Assembly: GCA_963920765.1 (NCBI GenBank)
Contig: OY987250.1
Span: forward strand, 9,044,409 to 9,108,408
Source of the DNA: Ulota crispa
Lineage: Eukaryota; Streptophyta; Bryopsida; Orthotrichales; Orthotrichaceae
DNA: 64,000 nucleotides
Direction: 5' to 3'
Of this stretch, positions 23,747-36,163 are shown in pieces. A model generated the notes under the pieces. The model was not told the DNA's origin and ran no database searches. It was given only the letters and a program-made list of their open reading frames with translations. Position numbers and translations under genes: made by a program. How positions within the stretch are numbered: the stretch's first letter is position 1; each line of letters begins with the position of its first letter.

Positions 23747-25705
23747 ATGGGGGGAAAGGCCCACCATCCCTCGAGCTCCGAGTCCGACTACTGGAACGAT
23801 GAGTCATGGACCGTGGACTGTCCGTGCGGGGTGAGCTTCGACGATGGCGAGGAAATGGTCGAGTGCGACGAGTGTGGCGTTTGGGTGCACACCGCCTGTT
23901 GCCGAGTTCCGAAGGGCCTTGCCACTTTTGTTTGTGATAAGTGCAAGAGCAAGAAGAAGAAAGAGTCTGAAGAAGTGCCTGATATACTTCCTCCTCGGCA
24001 CGCCTCTCCGACCGATATTATCTCTGACGGGCTTGCTGCTGTTGGCGCTCTTCACTCGCCCGACCTCTTGCGCAAACCCGCCAACGAAGTGCCCATGCAC
24101 GAGCGCGTGCATGTGCAAGGACCACCAGGCGGCGACCCTCAACTCTTCCACGACGTGTCCGGAGTCTTCTCGCAACAGTTGTGGAAATTCACGGGCTATG
24201 TGCCGAAGTCTTTTCATTCCAAGTGCAAGGATATCCCGTCGTGGCCGTCTCCAGATGACGCTCCTCAGCGCCTGCTTTCGCTTTTATCATCTCGGAAACA
24301 GGTAAATCTTCTTTGTTGTGGAGCCTTTTATGTTGTTCTCCTTGACGTTTCCTCGAGATCTAAGGTAGGAGGCTCATGAATGGACCATCTAAGGGCTGAA
24401 ACTGAATTTTTGGGGAGGTGAAACTTCTTGAACTATTTTTGAGTAAATTTTCCTTATAAGACAAGAAGAATTGACATCTAACCCAAGTTGTTTCATATTT
24501 TTTGGAGCTTTGTGGAATGAGTTCTATGAAATTTTGAAGTGAAAAGGCCATATGGCTCTAAAACGGTTCACTTCCTCAAATGTACTCTGCTTGTACATTT
24601 TTGAAACCTATAGACAAAATATATTTGAGAAGGCGGACAGTTTAGGACGGTTTTAGAGCTTGAACGGAATATGAGCCTCGTACCTTAAGGTATGTACACC
24701 CATAAGCGCCAGTGTCCCCATGGGCGTCACCTGCCATGTCAGGGATTAACAAATACAAAATCAAATGCTTATGTGTGTGGAAGTGATGGTTGTGGGTGAG
24801 TGATGGTTATGGGTAACAAAATTGGTGGTTCATGATAGTTTTGACTGTCTCATCATCTCACTACTGAAGAACCAATAAGCATTGTTTTTAGCATCTCTTA
24901 CACACAACTACACAATTTTAGTGATTATGGACTTTGAAAAGTCTTTGTGAACAGATGTTTGGAATTGGAACTTCGAAATTGATGCCAATGTTTTTGGTTT
25001 CCTCTTCCTAACTTGACAATATTATGACAATATTATTTTCAAAGTTCATCTATTAATTTTTCCTACTCCAAAATCCTTAGTTTGATGCTTATGGGTGTAT
25101 ATACCTTATATTTCTTGCATGAGGATTGGTCACGGCTGCAGTTTTGGTGTGAGCGTGTTTTGTAATATTAGGAAGAGGAATGGTTTTCTTAAGTCGGTTT
25201 TTGATTATTGGTTGTTCAGGTTTCTGTTGAGACGAAGGACGATGTGAAGGCATTTGAAAGGAACAAGGAAAACATCGGGAATAACATCAAGAAAGGGACC
25301 ATGATCACCCTGCATATTGAGAAGCACGGCAAGCGTGATTCAAAGAAAGGGGAAGGAAAGTATAGCAAGCCCGGACACAAATCGTCGAGATCAAACCGAG
25401 ATGGAAACAAGGTGTATTTGCATTTGAAACGAGGCTCGGATGATCAGCAGAAGGATCGGAAGGACTCGTTTAAAAGAATGCGTACCGGGATTTTTGTGAA
25501 GGCAGAGGAAGAGCTTTCGAAAGAGGACGAATTATCGCGTTCCGAGGCTGAACCTGCACTGCGAGGAAAGACACCAGCATTTTCTGTGAAGAATCCGAAG
25601 GCAATGAAAAGAAGGGCTGTCCAAGAGTTTATGGATGGAAACGGGGCTGCTGCCCTTGGGAATCGGTGCTCTTACAGTGAGCAGATTCAGCCTTCTTTAG
25701 CTTAG
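23747..25705 (+). CDS. PHD-finger protein, two exons, 346 aa
   Basis: A probable nuclear chromatin-reader protein. Exons 23747-24301 and 25220-25705 join in phase 0 (GTAAAT donor, TTGTTCAG acceptor). The start is the ATG at 23747, because an in-frame TAG at 23732 lies just upstream and no other ATG intervenes. Residues ~21-68 form a canonical Cys4-His-Cys3 PHD finger: CPCG, CDECGVWVH, C, then CDKC, with the Trp before the fourth pair (VWVH) typical of methyl-lysine readers. A Lys-rich stretch (KSKKKKE) follows. A conserved-looking central block (MHERVHVQGPPGG, GVFSQQLWKFTGYVPK) is followed by a basic C-terminal half (KRMR, KAMKRRAVQEF) that could hold nuclear-localisation signals. It resembles plant PHD proteins with one N-terminal finger; I do not assign an ortholog. 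Its intron carries two transposable elements. Confidence 0.9.
24363..24685. mobile_element. TA-flanked AGGTAGGAGGCTC element, copy 1 (PHD intron)
   Basis: Termini AGGTAGGAGGCTCATG and GAGCCTCGTACCT are inverted repeats flanked by TA at 24361-24362 and 24686-24687. Length 323 bp. The interior (GGGCTGAAACTGAATTTT, CTAACCCAAGTTGTTTCATA, CTCAAATGTAC) is shared with copies at 49802, 56627 and 61999. The right TA is shared with the next element. Confidence 0.85.
24688..25106. mobile_element. TA-flanked AGGTATGTACACCC element, copy 1 (PHD intron)
   Basis: Termini AGGTATGTACACCCATAAGC and GCTTATGGGTGTATATACCT are inverted repeats, flanked by TA on each side. Length 419 bp. Relatives are at 41670-42003, 60439-60828 and a fragment at 9480-9774. 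It abuts the previous element through one shared TA. Confidence 0.85.
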
Positions 25706-27329
25706 GTTGCTTTGGTGATCCTCTATCACCTGTTTGTTGTATTACAAATATGGCAGACTTGCATGTAGATTAAAAGTATTGGATCAATTGTAGAAATGTT
25801 GGGCAAATGCCCACTTTGGTCATAGAAATATGAATTGTAATCTACTTATGTAAACAGAAAGTTGCACGACACCTCTCCCACGAGGTTAGGATAGTTCCTA
25901 CCACATGTGGTATCTGGCTGTTTTTGTATATACAATGCATTTGGTGCCCCCAAAAGGATTTAGTTGCTTCCCTGGAATAGAAGTTAGAGAGCACAGATAT
26001 TTGGCAACTAAGATACTGAACACGATGATTAGTAACCGAAAAGCAAGAAAGTTGAAAGAATCATAACCAATGAGTACTTGAGATTATGAAAGGAAACAGT
26101 CTTTACTTCTCTCTTTTGGAACTGAACCTGCTCTCCTGTATGGATTGTTTCTCAAGTTTCATTGCTCCATTCATCTTCATCATTCTTCTCCCACGAAATC
26201 GGATGGTTCATGTCGCATCATAAGCTTTGGATTCATACACTCTTCATTTGGATTCCAAACCTCTGTATCAGAAGTTTTGCACTTTCTGCTTTTCTGAAGA
26301 AAGGGTTATTGAATATGCTCAACTTCTTCACAGTTACCCGCGAACATATCTGCGAAGTAGTTGGGAATTTTCATCTGTGCAGACTGGTCGTCGAAGTCTA
26401 AACTAAGATTGAAAGGTTTAGGATCCAATGAAGAGTTTCTGATTCAAAAGGTTACTGTTGCAACATTAACCGTCCGGAAGGTGTGCAATATGTCTAATGT
26501 TGATGAGGTGCAATCTCTCTGCAGCTCACGCTGTATGGTGATTTGAGGATCTTGTGAGAATCTTCTAATCTTCTGAACCTGCAAGAATAATTTCAACGAT
26601 TCATATTAAGGCAGTGCACTGGAACATGACAAAAATTAGATAGATTTTTTCATGATGCATACAGAGATGAATCATTGGGGTTGCCATTTGGCTCAAAAGT
26701 CGAGGTCTAAATCCTGCAATGATGTACTGACAATTGTCTCAAATGCACTAATGAGAAGCTCTAGAGCTACATAACTTATTATAAAGTCCCTGTGAGATGG
26801 ATTGCATACGAAAACCATCAAAGCACATCCTCATTTTTCGTGCTTCAAAAAGAATGGTGAAAATACCGGTGGTTAATTTAAAGAAAGTGCGATCGTTTAC
26901 GAATAAACAATGACTACTAGTTACAATGTTGATGCAAATCAAATTGAAGGAAACAGTCTCAGCTCACCACTTCACAGTGGTCAATTGTGTGGGAAGCCAC
27001 GATCGAGCCTGGCTTTCACAACACAAAAACAAACTACTGTCGTACCTCAGCATTGTCTTACGGAGCTCAGCAATCATCACCCTTATATAACAGGGGAAGG
27101 AGTGCGTCCCAAACTATTGAAAAGTCACGCTCCATCCGGACAGCAACCCTTGGTAAGGTTCCACACCTCTTTGACTGGAAGAACGTGCACACTCTTACGA
27201 ATAGAACGCGTTGCCAAAAATATCTGCAACAACAATGAAACACCACGTTCATCAAGAGCGTTACACCACGTGAAGGAGTATGCAGCTGTGTTATCGGCCG
27301 GCAGAAAAGAGGCACTATAACAACCGAAA
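25706..27329. other. 3' region of the PHD gene and upstream region of the coiled-coil gene
   Basis: No confident gene. The region is less AT-rich than the repeat deserts and may contain untranslated exons. Short open frames on both strands (for example near 26910-27320) overlap each other and show no family motif. Confidence 0.4.
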
Positions 27330-28831
27330 ATGTCAGATGAGGCCGAGTCGGGTGGAAGCAGCTCGCCTGAGCCGGAGAGTCCAAAAGAGCAGCTCTCTGA
27401 GATCCAAGCCACTCTCGGAGAGCATTCGAAATTTATTGCAGACAACTTTGACAAGCTTTACGACGAAATTGAGCTGCTGAAGGTAAAACTCTGCTCTTAG
27501 TGGTGTCAATAGTGTCCATCCTGCAACTTTGTGCAACTACTGGTGAGCTCCAATCAAACTCTGCGCCGGATCAGGAATAGAACGTAGAATTCGGTCTCTA
27601 TGCTCCGCTCGACCATCTGCAATATTTAAGAGACAGATATTTCATTTCTATAAAGGATTTGAGTAATAGAAGAAATTAACTAACATCGTTATGTAAGTGC
27701 CGGATCAAACTGACCTATTGAGGGCCAAAACTTGCTCATATTGCTGTCAATGGTGTCAATCCTGCATATTTTCTAGTGGACGTAACTCTTAATGAACTGC
27801 ACACCAAACACCACGCGGGATCAAGGATCGAGTTGCGAATTCGGTCCCTACGCTCCGCTCGACCATCTGCATAAAACAAGATAGACAACTCCATTAGTTA
27901 AAGACTACATAATGAACGAAAACCAGCGGACATCGCTGTGATTATTCTCGGATCGACTTAAAGAGCAAAACAAGAATTATTTCATCTACAACAGAACATG
28001 AAACTCTCAAATTTCAAGCTATTAATAAGTTAGCGTTGCATATGCAAATCTAGCTGGATTTCGTTCATCATTTAAAGACTACATAATGGACAAAAACCAG
28101 CGGACATCCCTGTGATTATTCTCGAAGAGCAAAACAAGAATCATTTTATCTACAACAGAACATGAAAAACCTAAAATCTTAAGCTAACACGTAAGCGTTG
28201 CATATGGAAATCTAGCTGGATTTCGTTCATTATTTACATAATACACAAAACCCAGCGGACATCGCTATGTTACTCTAATAATGACTTAAAGAGCAAAACA
28301 AGAATCATTTCATCTACAACAGAACATGAAACTCTCAAATCTTAAGCTAACACGTTAAGGTTGCACATAAAAATCTAGCTGAATATCGTAAGCGAAGAGC
28401 CTCTCTTTAAGGAAAACAGTCTCCAACAAAATCATATTCATATGCACATGCACATACATCAGCGGCATGATTTACACACACGAACGAAGAATCCAGAAAC
28501 TTACGAAACATGCTTGATCACTTAAGAATCGCTTTCGTTTGTCTTAAAAAAGCGCGGGCTTAAGTCGCGTCTCACAGTGAGATTGCTTGATTGATTGATG
28601 GATTGCGTGCAGGATGCTTTGGAAGCTGCAGAAATTAAGCTGCGAGAGGAGATGGATGCGAAGATGAAGGCGATGCAAGAGATGCTGATGCTTCGGATTG
28701 AGGCGTTGGAAGCACGCACGGCGGGACAGAGCGAGAGGATCGCGGAGCAGCAGAGCTTGAGTCAGCGAATGGGAAAGCAGCTGGTCGAGCTCCAAAGCCA
28801 TGTCGGAGTTCTGTTTTTTCGCTTCCACTAA
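27330..28831 (+). CDS. Small coiled-coil protein, two exons, 123 aa, unknown function
   Basis: Exons 27330-27482 and 28613-28831 join in phase 0 (AAG|GTAAAA donor, GCGTGCAG acceptor). The N-terminus is acidic and Ser/Pro-rich (MSDEAESGGSSSPEPESPKE). It is followed by a helical segment (ending LYDEIELLK) that continues across the junction into a strong heptad-type coiled coil (EMDAKMKAMQEMLMLRIEAL and beyond, to KQLVELQSHV). The C-terminus is short and aromatic. I do not recognise a family; a coiled-coil oligomerisation or adaptor role is inference. Codon use and GC of both exons contrast with the AT-rich intron and flanks, supporting real coding. The unusual length of coding-compatible phase across the splice is further support; transcript evidence would settle it. 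Confidence 0.65.
27549..28390 (+). repeat. Tandem duplications inside the coiled-coil gene intron
   Basis: A ~70-bp block (..GAATTCGGTC.CTA.GCTCCGCTCGACCATCTGC) occurs at 27549-27620 and 27810-27870. Three units of 156-171 bp follow, starting near 27910, 28081 and 28237, each with CCAGCGGACATC, AAGAGCAAAACAAGAAT and CATCTACAACAGAACATGAA. Confidence 0.8.
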
Positions 28832-28849
28832 TTTGACCTAATTCTCCAT

Positions 28850-28945
28850 ACCCCTTTTCACACGGGAGAGTTCTCGGTCCGTTTCACACTGGAGAATCCC
28901 TCGGCCCTTTTCACACTGGAGAATCTCACGGCCCCTTTTATACCT
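28850..28945 (+). repeat. Short tandem repeat after the coiled-coil gene
   Basis: Three to four units of ~29 bp containing TTTTCACACTGGAGAATC..CGGCCC lie directly after the stop codon, perhaps in the 3' untranslated region. Confidence 0.75.
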
Positions 28946-29019
28946 ACGCTAGTGCAAGACAGCATAAACCATCAAAGGCATAAGGACCACCCATTCCCAA
29001 CCAGGGATCCAAACCCAAC

Positions 29020-29725
29020 TTGTAGGGTATGTTAAGGTAAACGTACCTATATTTTGAGCATTTAAGGGTTTGGGGTACCTCAAGGTTTTGGAAAAATTTG
29101 GAAATTTTTTTACAAGGTTAGCCTTTCAACAAGCTATCACTGTACGTAATTTTTGTGGAAAAACGTATTGTAGATTATTTTATATTAAAGGGAAAAGTTG
29201 CAACTCATAGGGTCCCTATTAGCAACTTTAGGATAATACCCTTGAAATTGCTTGGGTGAGTTCCTATACATGTGCTTGACGCTTCCAATCCCAACCCTCC
29301 CAAACTAGCTCTTAAGTTGACATGTGGCAAGATTTGCTTGTGCAAGTGGCATTCACTGATCCACTATGGGTTCAAGAGTGAGTGGTGCACATCTCAGAAC
29401 TAGGGGTCAACATTGGGGGACGCTCAATGAACGGTACGTTTACTTTATTTCCAACTAGCCTATTTCCAAGCCTTGGAATTAGGGTTCTTTTTCTTAGCAA
29501 AAATTTGCCTAAATCTTACATGAAATTGAAACTGGCTCCCAGTACACTAAGAAATTTCAAGGAAATAGTGGATGAATTCGTCAAGTCTATCTTGCGGCAA
29601 ACACTAGATTCACTAGTTTTTGGATGAAAGTAGCTTGTATTAGTAAACATATTGGATGAACATGCACACCTCATTCATTCTTTCCAATTTTAGGTAATTT
29701 TTCCTAACCTGCATGTGGTCCGAGA
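29020..29725. repeat. Dispersed repeat B (inverted) and A
   Basis: Positions 29040-29400 match the reverse complement of 53155-53560 (block B), and 29440-29725 match 52840-53150 (block A) directly. Relative order and orientation of A and B therefore differ between the two loci. A short open frame at 29382-29627 lies within the repeat and is not called a gene. Confidence 0.65.
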
Positions 29726-31640
29726 TGCGGGTCGCTCTACCTCAACAAATACAAAAAAAAAAACCTACTTGGAATGCATGTTTTTCCCCTTTTCAAGATT
29801 AAGACTAATGAGGTCATGACATGTGTCTCAAAAGAAAGTAGGAAATAGTGAGCAAGGAGTAGTTTGGCTATGATTGGGATTAGGAAAGTCTAGTGATTGC
29901 CTATGGGTTCAAAACACTTTATACACTCCAAAATTTGTATACAACTCATTTTTTTGTGATTTTTTTTGAAAAAATTGATGTCTCAATATTTTGTATGAAG
30001 CCACCAAAGAAAAATTTGTGCCACATTGTTGTTCTAACGTATTGCCTTGCACAAGCTTAAATGATCGGGAATGGATGGTCCTACCTTAACAACTATATGA
30101 GCTATGCATAGCACCCCACAATAAGTTGAAACTCTTTGTAATCATAAGCATGCAATCATAAGCAAGGTCTTAGAATAAAAGTAACAAAACCAAACTAGAA
30201 CTATTGTTTGCCAATAAAAAGTTATTGGTATTCAAAGACTTTAGCAACTCTTGGACATTTTTTGGTCAATATTGACCAAAGAAAAGTGTCCGTAGTGACA
30301 CGTTTGAATAGACTAAAATGTTTAAATTGACAAATCTGGATGTTCAATCAATCAAATTGACACTGCTCCCTTTTAGTGATAACTTGTTGATTTATGGTGT
30401 CTTGATTCATGGCGTCTTGCACTATACTCATCTCAATGGCAAGGTAGCAATGCTTGCGAAAAGTTATATAAAGGGCTTATTACACTCTTGGGGGAACTTA
30501 AGATGAACAAGAAAATGGGAGCTTGTTATTGGATTATTAGAGCAAATGGCTATTGCACACTTGAAGGATGGCAACAAAATATTTGCAAATATATATCTTT
30601 GTCCAGGTACGCTCTAGAAATTTTTGTGGTGTGTGAAAGGTGACATGAAAATGAACTCTCAGATGCTCTTATTTCAAGTGATCTTTATTTGAAAGACCAT
30701 GAGATGGAAAAGTAAAAAGACAAGAAAGAAGAATAAAGATTTTTTTTTAATATTCAGACCGTGTGGATGGAGAGTGAAGTTGCTTGATTCTATCATTGTG
30801 TAGTAACACCCTAATTTTAATTTACATATCATAAACCTTCAATCTGTAATGAGTTAATGGAAACTAAAACAAATGTAGTTGCATGTGAGTATTTATTTAA
30901 TACAAATCTACAATGTGAGTTTATACCTTGCTTTGCACAAATGAAGACCTTATTATCAACACCAAAATAATTTTATGTATGCACTAAAACAACAATGTAT
31001 AAATACTAACTTCTTAATTAAAAATGTTTTTGTTGAAGCTGCATGTTGGAGTCTATTTGACAATACTAAGAAATTCAAGAAGTTATGACAGAACTTCAAT
31101 CTAAGAAATAAGACATTGTAATTGCTCAACTTTGAGGTCATTGTTGGTTGTCCTTAGCTTACTGTGATGCAATGTTAGAGGAGAAACTTTAACTTCACAT
31201 GCTGAAATTTAATATTTTCCAATTTCAACCAAATCTTCACTAGCATGCACTAGTTATTTCCTATAGAACTTTTATATTTCTACTACAATATACTATAATT
31301 AAAGAGTTATTGGGGAAAAATGACTAGTTTTTTATCCAATAGTTTCAAGTTCCAACCAGTGTTTTCTCCAATATCAATAGGCTAACAATACACTAATCGT
31401 CGATTCTCCCCAAACATTGCCGTGATGTGCTCCGAAATCAAGTGATGTAGCTAGTCAGCCATTGTAGGACATGCTGCATCTCCAGCGTTGCCCCTGCGTA
31501 TTGCAAAAGTACCACCGGTATTCTACAAACCTGGCATTTGGAAAAGGGTCTAGGCCCCTCCAACCCCCTCGGCCTCTTGGCATTGCTTACATTCTGATTT
31601 GCTACTTTTTCTTTTTCTTTTTTCAACTTGGTACAAAAAC
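29726..31640. other. Intergenic, no gene seen
   Basis: AT-rich sequence without convincing coding regions, terminal repeats or arrays. Confidence 0.5.
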
Positions 31641-31935
31641 TTTACATTTTACTTTTGCTTTTGACTTTGACTTTTAACTTTCAACTTTCAATTGTTAACT
31701 TTCAACTTTTAACTTTTAACTTTTAACTTTTAACTTTTAACTTTAACTTTAACTTTTAATTTTAAAATTTAAACTTTTTACTTTTAATTTCTAACTTTAA
31801 CTTTATCTTTAACTTTTAACTTTTTGTTTTTAACTTTAACTTTTAACTTTAACTTTAAATTTAACTTTAACTTTTACTTTTACTTTTACTTTTAACATCA
31901 ACTTTTAGCTTTAGCTTTTAACTTTTACTTTAAAC
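31640..31935. repeat. Degenerate (AACTTT)n microsatellite, ~290 bp
   Basis: Long run of AACTTT/AACTTTT units with interruptions, ending ~150 bp upstream of the ubiquitin-like frame. Confidence 0.9.
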
Positions 31936-32088
31936 AATTATATGTATAAGTTCCCAAGCACTTATTGAAACCACGCCAAATTGACATATCATCTCTTTAC
32001 CAATATAAAAGCTTTAGAGATCTTGTATACAAAATTCTGTTGAATTATTTTCTCTTGTTTTTTAAAGTCATTTGTTGCTTTTGTAAGG

Positions 32089-32373
32089 ATGGAGATTAAG
32101 GTAGAGTTTTTGTTTAGCAAGGCAATTACTCTGGAGGTGGAGGAATCAGATACCATCTACAATTTGAAGAGCACAATCCAAAAAATTGAAGGGATTGACT
32201 TGAGGCGTCAACAGTTGATATTTAATAATGAAATACTCAACAATTACAAGTCCGTGGGTGATAGCGGGATTGGGGATAAAGATAGCCTTTACATGTATTT
32301 GGTTCCAGGAGCAAGTACATTTGGAGAGCATCCACTAGAAGAAACCCGTGTTTTTTATAACGGACGTTTTTGA
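32089..32373 (+). pseudogene. Ubiquitin-like domain frame, interrupted by a CACTA-type miniature element
   Basis: From ATG at 32089 the frame encodes a ubiquitin-like fold for ~72 residues. It shows the ubiquitin pattern (ITLEVEESDTI, STIQKIEGI, RRQQLIFNNE, LYMYLV), but lacks the ubiquitin Lys set and the terminal LRLRGG needed for conjugation. About 13 residues after the domain the frame enters a 154-bp inserted element (32333-32486) and stops at 32371-32373. The same frame resumes after the element and runs to a TAG near 32546-32548, with residues (CGDEKFNMSVDI) that could be the start of a second ubiquitin-like unit. A dispersed repeat follows directly. I therefore read it as an interrupted and truncated polyubiquitin-like gene; a still-expressed single-domain protein is the alternative. 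Confidence 0.65.
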
Positions 32374-32486
32374 AAGTCCACTTGTTTTTATGTTACAATT
32401 GATGTTAGAACTAACATCAAATGTAACACAAAAACAAGTGGATGTTCAAAAAAATCTCTTATATAAAACACAGGTTTCTTCTAGTG
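32333..32486. mobile_element. CACTA-type foldback miniature element, 154 bp, ATC target duplication
   Basis: Starts CACTAGAAGAAACC and ends GGTTTCTTCTAGTG. Arms are inverted repeats over nearly the whole length with centre GTTAGAACTAAC near 32410. Both flanks are ATC (32330-32332 and 32487-32489), a 3-bp TSD as in CACTA (EnSpm) transposons. It sits inside the ubiquitin-like frame. Confidence 0.85.
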
Positions 32487-32554
32487 ATCTTGTGTTGCAA
32501 TGTGGAGATGAAAAATTCAACATGAGTGTGGATATCCAAGAGCCATAGAAGGTA

Positions 32555-32870
32555 GACACACCCATTCCCCATGGCTCCCCAATTCCACACCCTATTTTGA
32601 TGGTTTTGCCACACACTCTTGAACCATATTGGAGCAGTGAACACTCCTTGCACAAACAAATCTTGCCACATGTCAGTTGCTAAGCTGCTTTGAGATGGCT
32701 GGGATTGGGACCATGAAGTGCCACTATAGGAACACATCCAAGCAATTTCAAGGCTAGTCTAGAGTTGCTAATAGGGACCCTATGAGCTGTAACTTTGCCC
32801 TTTAATATAAAGTAACCTACAATACTTTTTTCCACAAAAATTATGTTATAATTCAAAAAGTTGGAATTAC
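32555..32870. repeat. Partial copy of dispersed repeat B
   Basis: Matches 53155-53470 in the same orientation (ACCCATTCCC, GGGATTGGGA, AGGAACACATCCAAGCA, GACCCTATGAGCTGTAACTT). It starts immediately after the resumed ubiquitin-like frame ends. Confidence 0.65.
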
Positions 32871-34844
32871 TTTTCTTTTGTATATGCCCAACAAAGCTAA
32901 GTAGCATTTGGATTTCAAGGAAACACACTCATATAAAACTCTTCATAAATTTGATATTTTGTCTCAAAAACATAAATTTGGATGATGTTGTTTTTGTTCA
33001 CTTTTTCTGTTAGTAAAACAAAAAAAATTATCCATGTCAATTCATTTGATTATAAATTGTGGCACAAAAAGGGTGATACTACCTTATATGGATCTACTTC
33101 AATGTGTTGCAAAAAGGATATGCTAATTGTAAGTACATGTGGACAAGTTCAAAAGGATAATCAAGATAGGTAAGATAGACTAGTTTATTTCCAATTAATA
33201 AAACCATAAGAAACAATTAGAATTGTACCCTGATTTTTAAATATGCAATCTGTAGATTTTGATATCAATATCTATATATTTTCTAAATTTTGAAGGCACT
33301 CTTTAGTCAAGTATTTGAAAATAAGTATGTCAATTGGTCAAATCATAGGTAAAAAACATCGTCCTATATGATTGTTATAAATGACTAAAAAATGAGTCAT
33401 TTCTTGCTAAATGACTATATCATGATTGGTCTCATTTGGTTGCGATTTAGTCATTTTTTAGTTGTTTAGTAGTTTTTGTCATTCATTCATTTAAGACATT
33501 ATAGTATCTCATCATTTACGTCCTTCGGGTATGTCTTTATTGGGGCAAAAGAATTGTTCTCTTTTTCTTGAACCCAGTTGCCCCTTCTTTTCCTAAGGGC
33601 ATTTAAATTTTCCAGTTCCCAAGGGTGCCATCACATTTTCACTGATAGAATCAAACTATCATGTGCACCATGTCTTGATCTCAGTAATTGCTTTATAAAA
33701 TCCACATTTGTAATCAAAACGTCAATCCACATTTAGTAACGGATAAATGACAACATAAATCTCATTTAGTCATGTATTAGTAACGGATATGTGGCCACAT
33801 AATTCTCATTTAGTCATGTATCAGTAGTGGATAAATGGCCACATAATTCTCATTTAGTCATGTATCAGTAGTGGATAAATGGCCACATAATTCTCATTTA
33901 GTCATGTATCAGTAGTGGATAAATGGCCACATAATTCTCATTTAATCATGTATCACTTGTTTGTTAGTTTTGAATCAAGGTGCCACGGTGCTCCAATGAG
34001 CAAGTATACTCATTTTTTAGTGCTCAATTAGTTGTTTTCTAATTGTATTACATTGTTTGAATTTAGGAAATAGTAAGTTATGTTAAACTAACATAGTCGT
34101 TTGCACATTCCACTTAGTCATATTTTAGTTGTTCTTAAGTTGATTACTATTGGATTTTGGGCATTTGGGGTTTGGGATAACTGCTTGTTGTGTAGAAATA
34201 GTGCGGTTTACTTGTAATGGTAGCGGGTAGTTCTATATTAGTCACCACATAGTCAACATTTTTAGTTCCAATGTTGGCGGTTCATTTATTATAAAGCAGT
34301 CTTAACCCAGTCATTATAGAATGGAGTTGAAACAAACTTGAAGTGACAACATAGTCATCATATAGTCATATGAGGAGTGGGGTTCACAATGCAGTAACTC
34401 TTCAAGCACAATACAATCACCAACCATTTATAGAAGCATAAAAATTTTAGTCACAAACTAGTCACAAATGTAGATACCAGCGTCACAATATAGTCTAATC
34501 ACACAATCAAATTGAAGTTACATTAGAGTCATTATACATTTCCTATGAAGTCCCATTACAGTCACAATACAATCACAATTTAGTTGCAATGTAGTCAAAG
34601 AGCAGTCGCCATGCAATCACAATCTGGTTGATTCACAATTGCTATTCAGTTACAATTCAGTGCAAACTCTATGTAAAATTTTGATATACGGTTTAAGGCT
34701 TTCAAAACCTCAAAATGTATCCATTGCTTATTTAGCACTCACAAACTATTCCACACACTGCTTTCTAAACCCATTCAACATCATTTGCACATGCTTGCGA
34801 TTTCATATAAATAATGAAAGCACAACCTAAAAATGAGTTACAAT

Positions 34845-35215
34845 ATTGTAGCGCGCAAAGCCAACAAACCTTGACAAGTATGCAAAGCAAACAAACGTGC
34901 AAAGAATATAGAGCCAACAAAACCAAAGAAGTGCAGAGAGCCAACAAACCTTGACAAGTGCACGGAGCCAACAAACTTTGACAAGTGCGTGGGGCAAACA
35001 AACTTGAGAAAAGCACAGAGGAAACAAATCTAAGAAAAGTGAGGAGCAAACTAACTTGAGATTGACGAGCGCAAAGCAAGCAAACTTAAAAAAAGTGAAG
35101 AGCAAACAAACCTAAGAAAAGCGAGGAGCAAGCAAACCTAAGAAGAGCACAACCTTGACAAGTGCACAAAGTCAACAAACTCTCTAAAGAGCACGGAGCC
35201 AACAAATCAAGTCCA
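34845..35215. repeat. Degenerate ~30-bp tandem repeat
   Basis: Repeated AGCCAACAAACCTTGACAAG and derived CAAACAAACTTGAGAAAAGC units. The open frames on the minus strand here are Leu/Cys-rich translations of the repeat. Confidence 0.8.
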
Positions 35216-36163
35216 CTAAGCTAAACTCTAAACTCAAAGGTGGCGGCCACATTTTCACCTTACAAACTACTAACCATAATCTCAATGAAGGGTCTAAATT
35301 TATTCTAAAACTACAACTCAAATTTTGGGGTGATTGCTATTAAAACTTAGATAATTTTTTTTTTTACAGATTTAACATCAACAATGTGTTTGAAACATAA
35401 ATTTGCATCAAAACAAACTATTTACATGCTAAAATCTAAATTGTATAGCATTAGAAACAAACTTTTTTGCAAACTTTAAAGATGTAACTTCTAATAAATG
35501 AACATATTAAATTTTCTTTTTTAAAACAAATAATTTCTTTTTAATTTTTTTTTTACTTTTATCTTTAAAAAATAATCAAAATTGTGATAGAAAACATATA
35601 CATTTTGATGAAACATTATTTTTTAAGTTTTCAAAGAGCTTTAACTGTAGCTTTTTAATTTTTAATTATGATCAAAATAATCATAATAATAACAATAACA
35701 TTAATAATAATAATAATGTATTGAATGTATGACTCAAATACAACTAATATACGACTAACACATGCTTTGAGAAGATTATAGTGACCTAACTACGACTCTT
35801 GTGAAACTAAAATATGACTAAACTCCTGAATGTACAATTTAAATTTTATCGAGCTAACCAAACTACACCCCTTTCAAATAGTTGGTTGGAATTGGAATAG
35901 GTAGAGCAAGACCTTTCTTGTTTTGAAAGCCACAATAAGTGGGCCCAAAAAAGAAAATTGCACCGTAAATCCCAAATGAATTTGCTCAAATTACATTCTA
36001 ATAATAATAGTAGAAGAAGAGAAAATCCATGAACTACTAAGTGATAACAAATGCATGACTATAATTGGGTTCTTCCATAGTCTTCTTATAGTCATTATGT
36101 AGTCATTTTGTAGTCATTTAATTGATATAGTGACATATTGTCTATGACCACTTTTCTTTAACT

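Noticed and set aside
26910..27454. Overlapping 100-136-residue frames on both strands upstream of the coiled-coil gene
   Set aside because: They overlap each other and the first coiled-coil exon and show no domain motif or splice logic.
34765..35105. Cys/Leu-rich minus-strand frames resembling membrane peptides
   Set aside because: They are translations of a ~30-bp tandem repeat.
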